In this document: in pieces, positions 1-6,500 of the stretch
How positions within the stretch are numbered: the first letter of the stretch is position 1
Layout of the letters: every line of letters starts with the position of its first letter
Source: SG8-4 sp964598225
GTDB lineage: Bacteria > Planctomycetota > Phycisphaerae > Sedimentisphaerales > Anaerobacaceae
Direction of reading: 5' to 3'
Length of the DNA: 16,917 bases
Assembly (NCBI GenBank): GCA_964598225.1
Contig: CAZRBG010000094.1
Location: 1-16,917, forward strand
Made by a program: the position numbers and the translations under genes
Notes under the pieces: generated by a model
What the model was told of the DNA's origin: nothing
Database searches by the model: none
Seen by the model: only the letters and a program-made list of their open reading frames with translations

Positions 1-82
1 GTCCAATCTGGTTTTACCCATCGGCTCCGCGACGGGAAAAACCATATCTATTGTTAGAGCCTCTTACATTTCGCGAAAACTA

Positions 83-859
83 TCAATTGACAGGCCTGGG
101 ATCGTCGGCGCCGCACCAGTATCGTGCCGTATTCTTGTTTCTGTGCAACCAGTCGGCGTGGCCGTCGAAGAAGAGATTGTTGCAGCCCTCGCCGCGGTGG
201 CGACCTGCCGCGATACGGCGGGTAAGGTTGCTGCCCTTGGTGGTTTGCTCGGAGGCCGGCAGATGTGTGCTCGACCAAACGTCAAGGTAGTTGAATTTGG
301 AGAAAATATTCAATTCGTATCTGTTTCGGACAACCGGACGCCATTCTCCGGCTGAGTTGTCGGCCATATAGATACGCTGAGCCGGCGATTGTATATCGTT
401 CAATTTGGTCGGTTCATCCATCTGGTTTCCCCGGTTTCCCGTCGAAAAACCGGGATCAGACATGTTCCAGGCATTCACAACGTAATCCACGGTCTGTTCG
501 GAGTTGCGGTTGCCGTGCTGGCCCAATCCATCCCGGGGAAAAGACGGACACTGATAAACGTCAACCTCCTGGTAATTTTCAATATCCTCGTATTCGTTGC
601 CCAGGTAAGGAATAAAAACCAGTATCCATTTGACATCGTGGTCCAGAGCCCTGGGAATATAATCCTCGTTATCCAGTGCATAAGCGGTCATTGCTATCCC
701 GATCTGTTTCAGGCTGCTCAGGCAATACACCGTCCGGGCCTGTTTGCGGACCCTCTGCAGAGCCGGCATCAATATACCCATCAATATTGCAATAATGGCA
801 ATAACAACCAACAGCTCGATCAATGTAAATGCTTTGTTTTGTCTATACTTACCGCCCAT
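83..859 (-). CDS. Prepilin-type N-terminal methylation domain protein (pseudopilin-like, H-X-DG type)
   Basis: Residues 1-10 form a short basic leader (MGGKYRQNKA) followed by FTLIELLVVIAIIAIL, the type IV pilin/type II secretion signature. Prepilin peptidase would cut between Ala10 and Phe11, leaving Phe at +1 and Glu at +5. The hydrophobic helix runs to about residue 30 and is followed by a globular domain. Near the C-terminus RHRGEGCNNLFFDGH matches the H-X9-DG motif of the large planctomycete/lentisphaerote pseudopilin family (DUF1559-like), here with ten rather than nine residues between His and Asp. At 258 residues the length is ordinary for the family. The ATG is supported by AAGG at 867-870, seven bases upstream. 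Such proteins occur in many copies per planctomycete genome and are thought to be envelope or secretion-associated; their exact role is unknown. No other pilus gene is visible, so the gene stands alone here. Confidence 0.9.
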   Translation of the reverse strand: MGGKYRQNKAFTLIELLVVIAIIAILMGILMPALQRVRKQARTVYCLSSLKQIGIAMTAYALDNEDYIPRALDHDVKWILVFIPYLGNEYEDIENYQEVDVYQCPSFPRDGLGQHGNRNSEQTVDYVVNAWNMSDPGFSTGNRGNQMDEPTKLNDIQSPAQRIYMADNSAGEWRPVVRNRYELNIFSKFNYLDVWSSTHLPASEQTTKGSNLTRRIAAGRHRGEGCNNLFFDGHADWLHRNKNTARYWCGADDPRPVN

Positions 860-946
860 GGCTTAACCTTTCAATTTTCCACTCCGCCTCTCGGACACCC
901 CATCAGGACTTGGCTCCACATTAACTTTTCGACCGCGGATACGCTT

Positions 947-975
947 AACATACCACATTCGCACAAAAAAAACAA
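947..975 (-). promoter_or_regulatory. Candidate sigma-70-type promoter for the pseudopilin gene
   Basis: On the minus strand TTGTTT (975-970) and TATGTT (952-947) are separated by 17 bases. The -35 matches the consensus at three of six positions and the -10 at four of six. It lies about 90 bases upstream of the pseudopilin ATG, in a relatively AT-rich patch. Assignment is by eye only, and planctomycete promoters are not well defined. Confidence 0.3.
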
Positions 976-1073
976 GGTTTATCAGGTCAGGAATGCTTCT
1001 TACGGTCTTATGCTCTTTATCTCCGGCATTTGAAGGGACAGCCCAGATACAAACATACGGAAAAAATGTTAAA

Positions 1074-1102
1074 TTTGGAAAAAGCGTTACATTTGATACA
1101 AG
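1074..1102 (+). promoter_or_regulatory. Weak candidate extended -10 promoter upstream of a possible small RNA
   Basis: TTTGGA (1074-1079), a 17-base spacer and TACAAG (1097-1102), the latter preceded by TGA, which gives an extended -10 (TGn). It would start a transcript near 1109 that runs into the terminator at 1187-1232. The -35 is poor; the main support is that the downstream terminator needs a transcript reaching it on this strand and no plus-strand gene precedes it. Confidence 0.2.
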
Positions 1103-1108
1103 GCATGG

Positions 1109-1233
1109 CACTAATACACAGTTTCAGGATGTTTCGCACTTCACGGATGAAGACCAGATAGCGTAGTGGGCTTACGCTATTTAAACGCCCCTGCTTTAAC
1201 CATTACCCTCCTCCTTAAGGCAGGGGCTTTTTC
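1109..1233 (+). ncRNA. Possible small RNA with two hairpins and a C-rich terminator loop
   Basis: No open reading frame with a ribosome binding site fits here, yet the strand ends in a clear intrinsic terminator. Two hairpins follow each other: ATAGCGTA (1158-1165) pairs with TACGCTAT (1173-1180) around a 7-base loop, then the terminator stem at 1187-1227. The terminator loop contains ACCCTCCTCC, complementary in type to ribosome binding sites. The region could instead be an untranslated leader or attenuator of the next gene, although a full terminator about 160 bases before that gene makes a separate short transcript plausible. The 5' end is a guess from the weak promoter. Confidence 0.3.
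1187..1232 (+). terminator. Rho-independent terminator
   Basis: GCCCCTGC (1187-1194) pairs perfectly with GCAGGGGC (1220-1227). The stem extends inward through TTTAA/TTAAG with one G-U pair to 13 pairs, around a 15-base loop at 1200-1214. It is followed directly by TTTTT at 1228-1232, so it reads on the plus strand. No plus-strand coding region precedes it in the window. Confidence 0.65.
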
Positions 1234-1288
1234 TATCGAAACCGGTCATGCCCACTGGAAGCTCGTTCTGCTCGGAAATGTGTTTTTC

Positions 1289-1318
1289 CTTGTCGTAGAG
1301 AACCCGACAAGATATATC
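1289..1318 (+). promoter_or_regulatory. Candidate promoter with operator-like inverted repeat
   Basis: TTGTCG (1290-1295), a 17-base spacer and TATATC (1313-1318) give four of six matches at each box. A perfect 7-bp inverted repeat, CTTGTCG (1289-1295) and CGACAAG (1305-1311) with nine bases between, covers the -35 box and most of the spacer. A dimeric repressor bound there would block polymerase. The downstream gene starts at 1390, leaving a leader of about 65 bases. The repeat could also be an RNA hairpin if transcription starts further upstream. Confidence 0.35.
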
Positions 1319-1389
1319 TTTATAACGAAAAGTCAAAACGAAAAACGGAATGACATTATTCGCACAGAGGGCACTAAAGTGCTTGCGTC

Positions 1390-2313
1390 ATGCGGGATCA
1401 GACAGAACAATCAGAAGCAGCCCTGCAAGCGCTCGGCGGGCTGCTCGATGAGTTGCGAACCGGAAATATAGCCGACAGAGAGTCCGAGAGCCGTATCCTG
1501 GAGCATTACATCGGGAAAATATCAGCAGAATTGGACCGCAAGTTTCCAGGCTTCCCGAAAAAACGCCATCCTTACTCCTCGCTGCGAGGAATTCAACGCA
1601 GAGGTGCGAGAGACAAGTATTTGAAAGAAATCCTGATAAAGTCCTTACAGGATCCGACGCCGGGCGAGGATAAACAAATAATTGTCAACCCCATTTGCGT
1701 TTTCGGCAGACACGCCAGAGATATTGCATCACACCTCAACGGCTTCAGAGTCATAGCGACTGATATCGATGCGAGATTCGACCGCCTTTACAAGCGTCTG
1801 CCGGGAATAACGAATCCCGACAACTACGAGTTTGTCCAAGACAACATTTTCGAGCCGAAAGTGAATGTAAGACCCGCCGCCGTCGCTTTTTTCGGGGCAT
1901 GCGGCTCACTCTCGGACGCGGCCATTGACTATGCGATCAATCTCAAGGCTCAGTATTTGTTTTGCCGAACCTGCTGTCATGAGAACATCGGCGGAAATAC
2001 GAAGATCGAAAAACGGTTCAATCCCACAAATTGGGCGTTCAGACTAAAGAACATCGAATATGCACGAAAGCGAGAAAAAAACACAGGCGATTACTTTTCG
2101 CAGAAGTACTCCAGTGAACAATATCCTGCAAGCAAAGCGGCGAAAGATATTAGCAATTCAGACGAATTCATGGAGGCCGCCCGCAATTCTGTTGACAGCG
2201 ACGTCTGCCGAACAATCATCGATCTGGACAGGTACCTGCGGCTGGCGGAAGCCGGGTACCACGTCTGGTATAAAGGAGAGCTGTTCATCGCCCGGAGTAA
2301 CAAACGCCAATGA
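1390..2313 (+). CDS. Orphan protein with methyltransferase-like Rossmann core
   Basis: 307 residues, not recognised as a named family. Residues 1-95 look helical and basic. Residues 101-127 (ICVFGRHARDIASHL then FRVIATDID) resemble motif I and the acidic end of strand 2 in class I SAM-dependent methyltransferases, although the glycine-rich loop is poor. YEFVQDNIFEP (146-156) fits the next acidic motif. AAVAFFGACGSLSD (163-176) followed by FCRTCCHENIGG (191-202) recalls the Cys-Cys-His stretch of TRM13/METTL25-type proteins. This is analogy by eye. The start is uncertain: GAGG at 1367-1370 is 19 bases from the ATG, but a small hairpin (GCAC/GTGC, 1371-1382) could loop out the difference and leave seven bases. 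A candidate promoter with an operator-like repeat precedes it; the next gene follows after 136 bases. An alternative is a degenerate, non-catalytic Rossmann protein. Confidence 0.6.
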   Translation: MRDQTEQSEAALQALGGLLDELRTGNIADRESESRILEHYIGKISAELDRKFPGFPKKRHPYSSLRGIQRRGARDKYLKEILIKSLQDPTPGEDKQIIVNPICVFGRHARDIASHLNGFRVIATDIDARFDRLYKRLPGITNPDNYEFVQDNIFEPKVNVRPAAVAFFGACGSLSDAAIDYAINLKAQYLFCRTCCHENIGGNTKIEKRFNPTNWAFRLKNIEYARKREKNTGDYFSQKYSSEQYPASKAAKDISNSDEFMEAARNSVDSDVCRTIIDLDRYLRLAEAGYHVWYKGELFIARSNKRQ

Positions 2314-2396
2314 TGATACTGATAATCGACAGGCAAAGGTGCCGCAGGTAAGTTTTCACTAACAAATACGGAAATGAAAATATTATCGTTTTTCGT

Positions 2397-2426
2397 TTGG
2401 CCTATTCCCTGACATCAAGGTATACT
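2397..2426 (+). promoter_or_regulatory. Candidate promoter for the HEAT-like gene
   Basis: TTGGCC (2397-2402) and TATACT (2421-2426) are 18 bases apart; the -10 matches the consensus at five of six positions. The start point would lie near 2433, giving a short leader that contains the ribosome binding site AAAGGA at 2437-2442. Confidence 0.35.
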
Positions 2427-2449
2427 TGCATTAGTGAAAGGATGGCTCG

Positions 2450-2893
2450 ATGACAGAAGACAAAACGGAACTTTCAGATAGCGAGAAACATGATGCTGCG
2501 CTGGAGCGTCTGCGGCAGCTCCGGGAAAAATTGTTTTCAAAAGATATTTCCACAGCCCGGCTGGCGGGATTCAACCTTTCCTGGATGCAGGAGGACGGAC
2601 TGGCTATCCTCAAAGAGGCGCTCTTCGGCGATTACTCGAAGACCACCAAGAAAGCCGCCGCTTACGGCCTCAGAAGCATGCACGGCCGAATGAAGAAAAT
2701 GGGGGCGGAGGTCCTCGAACAGGGGCGAGAGCACAGCGATCCGGCTACGAGGGAAACATGCGCTAAAAGCCTGGCAATATTAAAGGGACAGCTTCCCAAG
2801 AGGTCAGAGCCGGGCAAAGGTAAACGCAGAATACGCAGCGTAGCCCGAAAAAAAGGCCATAAAAACCGGCCAACAAGAAAAGAACGACGCTGA
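2450..2893 (+). CDS. Small HEAT-like helical protein with a very basic C-terminal tail
   Basis: 147 residues. Residues 10-115 are predicted helical pairs of HEAT/Armadillo type: LSWMQEDGLAILKEALF, then KTTKKAAAYGLRSM, then PATRETCAKSLAILKG, each with the turn-helix spacing of alpha-solenoid repeats. Residues 116-147 are dominated by Lys and Arg with Pro and Gly (GKGKRRIRSVARKKGHKNR), probably disordered and able to bind RNA, DNA or acidic surfaces. HEAT units of this kind are protein-protein scaffolds; I recall similar small proteins from planctomycetes but cannot confirm orthology. The ATG is well supported by AAAGGA seven bases upstream. It has its own promoter candidate and is followed after 49 bases by a membrane protein on the same strand, so the two may be co-transcribed. 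Function unknown; no catalytic motif seen. Confidence 0.75.
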   Translation: MTEDKTELSDSEKHDAALERLRQLREKLFSKDISTARLAGFNLSWMQEDGLAILKEALFGDYSKTTKKAAAYGLRSMHGRMKKMGAEVLEQGREHSDPATRETCAKSLAILKGQLPKRSEPGKGKRRIRSVARKKGHKNRPTRKERR

Positions 2894-2942
2894 GCAAAGC
2901 ACGTCGAACTGGGATCTGTTCACTATTGAAAAGGGCCAAGGG

Positions 2943-3323
2943 ATGCAGAATCGCATTAGGAACATTCTGATGATAGGCTTTTGCGTAATCGTACTCGTTC
3001 TTATTATCATCGTCAACGCCAGAGAAGCCAGTGAAACCGAAGAGAGGGAGTTCAAGACAACAATCGAAGGAAGCACCGTATACATAGGCCACGATTTCTA
3101 CACCTACGAGCATCAGTTGAAAATGCAGGATCCGAACGATCCTGAAATATATCTGCTGGTGATGGATCCCAAACGCGATGAAAAGCTGAACTTCACCATC
3201 CTGAACAGAGAAAATGTCCCGGCCGATCATTTCCTACAGCAATACGCCAACTGGCCGGACGCCCAGAAAATCTACAAAAAAGCAGTAGCCCAAAGAGACC
3301 TCGCCCGGAACAAAAGTGAGTAA
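2943..3323 (+). CDS. Small single-span membrane protein, unknown function
   Basis: 126 residues. An N-terminal basic stub (MQNRIRN) is followed by a hydrophobic segment at about residues 8-25 (ILMIGFCVIVLVLIIIVN), then a soluble acidic domain. By the positive-inside rule the N-terminus is cytoplasmic and the C-terminal 100 residues are outside the membrane. No cysteine lipobox or clear cleavage site follows the helix, so it is read as an anchor rather than a cleaved signal. The domain contains an EGSTVYIGHDFYTYEHQL stretch and a later PADHFLQQYANWPDAQKIY stretch that I do not recognise. The ATG is supported by GAAAAGGG at 2928-2935, seven bases upstream. It follows the HEAT-like gene by 49 bases and converges on the giant coiled-coil operon. 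Confidence 0.7.
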   Translation: MQNRIRNILMIGFCVIVLVLIIIVNAREASETEEREFKTTIEGSTVYIGHDFYTYEHQLKMQDPNDPEIYLLVMDPKRDEKLNFTILNRENVPADHFLQQYANWPDAQKIYKKAVAQRDLARNKSE

Positions 3324-3412
3324 CGGTACTCGAGGAATAGCGAGCAATGTCGTACAGACACCCTCTCTTGTGGCTCGTCGCGCGTCTATCTTATTGCCGT
3401 CACTCTATTTTT

Positions 3413-3556
3413 TCAAATAACCAAGCCGGGCCCGAGAAGGCCGGAGCCTATCATACCCGACAAACTGACGTCGAGACCTTTGGCCAGCAGGACAGGCCCT
3501 AGAAACAGAAGTCCGGGAGTGCTGTACATTGTCAGTTTTCCAAGCTCTTTCATCAT
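3413..3556 (-). CDS. 47-residue hydrophobic microprotein downstream of the giant coiled-coil gene
   Basis: Reads MMKELGKLTMYSTPGLLF at the start and ends GSGLLGPGLVI. After a short polar N-terminus of about nine residues with two lysines and one glutamate, the rest is rich in Leu, Gly, Val, Ile and Pro, with one charged pair (KGLD) in the middle. Two hydrophobic stretches (about residues 14-25 and 31-47) could form a short hairpin in or on the membrane. The start is well supported: AGGA at 3565-3568 is eight bases before the first ATG, and a second ATG follows immediately. The giant gene stops at 3577, only 20 bases upstream, so the two are almost certainly one transcript. I recognise no family. 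It could be a membrane partner or anchor for the giant protein (inference), or an unrelated small membrane protein. Confidence 0.6.
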   Translation of the reverse strand: MMKELGKLTMYSTPGLLFLGPVLLAKGLDVSLSGMIGSGLLGPGLVI

Positions 3557-3576
3557 AATGCTTTTCCTAATATATT

Positions 3577-6500
3577 TCAGCTTCGCAGCTCAGCCAGGCA
3601 GTCTGAGCAGAAGAGTTGGCCTGAGTCTATCCTGACCAGTTCGTTTGCTCCGACGTTCTCTTTGCCGCAGCAGTCGCAGGTGCCCGTGACCGCAGAGACG
3701 TCGGCGACCTTCTGATCCAAGGCGGACTGAAGCCTGAGCCGCTCTTCGCTCTCGGCACGCAGTCTCTCTTCGATATTCGCCCTGACCTTTGCTTCCTCTG
3801 TCGCTCTCTTCTGGGCTCTTAGTCGAGCCTGAGCCTCGGCTTTTCCCTGAGCTTCGGCGCTTGCGAGTTGTTGAGCCTGCACCTGAATCTCTTGCTCGGC
3901 TTTCGCTCTGGAATCAGTTTCCGTGCGCAACTTTTCTTCGTACTCCTTGAGTTTTGCGGCAAACACCCGATTGCTCCTCTCCGCCTCAGCGCGAGCGGCC
4001 GAAATTGACTTTTCGGCCTTTGCCTCGATGCCGGCACGCTTTTCGATTTCGGCGCGAAGTTTCTCATCAGCTTCCGCTCTCGCTTTGGCTTCGGCAGCAG
4101 CCCTTTCCTGCACTTCACGGCGTGAAACCGCTTCCGCCTCTGCCTGCGCCTCTATCTGGGCCCTCTGCTGCGACAGACCGCGTATTTGCTGCTGAGCCTG
4201 TGACCTGGCTTCGCTCTCGGCCTTGAGCTTCTCCTCAGCTTCTTTAACAGCGTCGGCAAGCAGCTTTATTTTCTTCTCGGCTTCCGCCGTTACCGCTGCG
4301 ATGCGATTATCCACTGAGGTCTGAACTCCGTCGAGCCGTTCCGACTCAGCACGGAGTTTCTGCTCCAGCCTTGCCCTCACTTCGGTCTCGGCTCTAACTG
4401 CCTGCTGGGCCTCAAACCGCGCCGCCGATTCGGAGTCTATCTTCGCACGAAGGGCGGCGTTCTCCTCGGCGTGAGCCTGCCCCTCACGCTGAGCTTCGGT
4501 CCGGGCGTTTATCTCGTCTTCGAGCTGCGACTTCAATTCCGCCACCGCCTCACCGTTCGAGTCGACCCTCTCTTTCGCACTCCGGCGAGCGGCTTCCACA
4601 GCTTCGGCGGCGGAGGCCTCGATCTTCTCCCGCTGCTCTATCTCACTCCGGAGACGCTCTTCGAGTCTGATTCTCGCATCAGCCTCCTGCTCGGCCCGTT
4701 TCTGAATTTCGAGTCTGGATGCTGCTTCAGAGTCGATTTTCGCCTGCAACGCGGCGTTCTTCTCGGCCTGGGCCTGCGCCTGCCGCTGAGCATCGGCCCG
4801 GGCGTTAATCTCGTCTTTTAGCTTTGCCTCCAGTTCCGCCACAGCCGCACCGTTAGAATCAACCTTCTCTTTAACGCTCCGGCGGGCGGCCTCAACAGCC
4901 TCGGCGGCGGAAGCCTCCACCTTCTCGCGCTGTCCAATCTCGGCGCCGAGGCGCTCTTCAAGCCTGATTCTCGCATCGGCCTCCTGCTCGGCTCGGTTCT
5001 GAGCTTGCTGTCTGGCCTCAGCTTCGGCCTCGACTTTGGCCTTCGCCGCGACTGCTTCCTGAGCCTGTTCGCGTGATTTTTCCTCAGCGGCAGACCGGGC
5101 TTTAATTTCAGCATCAAGTCTCTTTTCTAAATCATTTCTTGCCTGAATCAGGCTTTGGGCCTCCTTTTGAGAATCCGCCCTGGCCGTGCTTTCAGCCTGT
5201 AACTTCGTTTCCAAATCAGCCACAGTTTCAGCAAGGGACTCGATCTTTTCCTTGGATTCGGCTCTGGCTGCCTCAATCGCCTCAGCGGTGCCGGCCTCCA
5301 ATCGAGCTCGCTGCTCTCTCTCGGCTCTTAGCTGCTTCTCGACGTCGGCTCGTGCGCCGGTCTCCTTATCGGCGGCCTTCTGCGCGTCGAGCCGCCGGGC
5401 CACTTCGGATTCGGCCTTGTCCTCGGCTTTCATTATAGCGGCATCTCTTGCCTGAAGCTGCTTTTCCAGTTCGGCTCCGGCTTCGGAACGCAGTCTTTCT
5501 TCTATCTCGGACTTGGACTCAACTTGAGCCTGCAGCTTCGCCTCGGCCGCTTGAGCACTTTCGCTTTCTCTGGCCAGTCTTTCCTCTAATTGCCTTATTG
5601 ACTCGGCTTGAGACCTGGCTCTCTCTTCTGCTTCTGCTCTAGCAGTGGAAAGCGCCTTTGCAGAGGCCGCCTCGATTCTCTCTCTTTCTTTGGACTCGGC
5701 TGCAAGGCGCTCTTCGAGCCTTGCCCTCGCCTCGGATTCGGCGTTCGCTCTATTCTGGGCTTCAAGTCGTGCAGCGGCCTCGGCTTGTGCCTGCTTTTCT
5801 GCTTTGGCACGGGTCTGCTGCTCGTCTTTCATCTGCTGCTCAACCGCCGATCTTGCTGCAACTTCGCTCTCCAGACGCTCGTCGGCTTCTTTCGCCACAG
5901 TCGCATAAGACGAAACCTTCTCACCCAACTCCGCCCTTACAGCCCGTATCGCCTCGGCAGATTCGGTTTCGATTCTCGCCCGTTCCTTTCGTTCCGCTCG
6001 AAGCTGCTCCTCAATTCTGACTCTTGCCGCAGTCTCTTCAAGTATTCCGGACTCAGCCTGTTCTCTTGAGTTCTTCTCAGCCTCTGCCCTGGTTTTTAAT
6101 TTGGCGATTTCCTTAGCCTGCGCCTCCAGCCTTCGCTCGGCCTTGATGACTGCTTTGCGGTAATATTCCGCCCGCTCGGCCGCCTCGGCGGTTGCCTGAG
6201 CTTCGGATGCGGCTCGCTGATCGGCCCCCACCTTCTCCTGAGACATCGCCTGAAGTCGCTGTTCGGCTTTGGACCGGGCCTCGCTCTCTGCCTTGAGCTT
6301 ATCCTGCAACTCGGCATTCGCGTCGGAGCGGGACTGCGCGAGCGACTCGGCCCTGGCCGCGGCTTCAACCTGGGCCTGCACCTGTTCCTGAGCGCGCCTT
6401 ACGCTTTCGGCATGGGATTTCTCCCGCTGCTGAAGCTCGGCTTTGGCCGCCGCATGAGCTTTTTCAGCTTCGGCCTCGATTCTGGCTCGTTCATCCCGTT

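Larger units (their letters stand above)
860..1389. other. Gene-free intergenic region between divergent genes
   Basis: This stretch of 530 bases separates the minus-strand pseudopilin from the plus-strand methyltransferase-like gene. I see no convincing coding region: the frames that stay open run through hairpins, lack a ribosome binding site, or are antisense to the pilin. It holds regulatory signals instead, listed separately: a minus-strand promoter candidate at 947-975, a plus-strand weak promoter at 1074-1102, a plus-strand hairpin and terminator ending near 1232, and a plus-strand promoter with an inverted repeat at 1289-1318. Confidence 0.6.

Noticed and set aside
69..78. Perfect palindrome TTTCGCGAAA just beyond the pseudopilin stop
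   Set aside because: Ten bases with no loop or T-run; too short to call a terminator or a binding site.
389..1033. 214-residue open frame on the plus strand
   Set aside because: Antisense to the pseudopilin, whose leader and H...DG motif are clear; no ribosome binding site and no recognisable domain.
1166..1471. 101-residue frame starting at a GTG inside the hairpin region
   Set aside because: It runs through both hairpins and the terminator and overlaps the start of the methyltransferase-like gene; no ribosome binding site.
2763..3230. 155-residue minus-strand frame
   Set aside because: Antisense to two plus-strand genes with good ribosome binding sites; its hydrophobic character mirrors their basic and acidic codons.
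5608..6069. Long plus-strand frames across the giant gene (also 7156-7665, 9402-9773, 10507-10998)
   Set aside because: These are composition effects: GCN, GAR and CGN codons on the minus strand keep the opposite strand open. None has a ribosome binding site or non-repetitive product.
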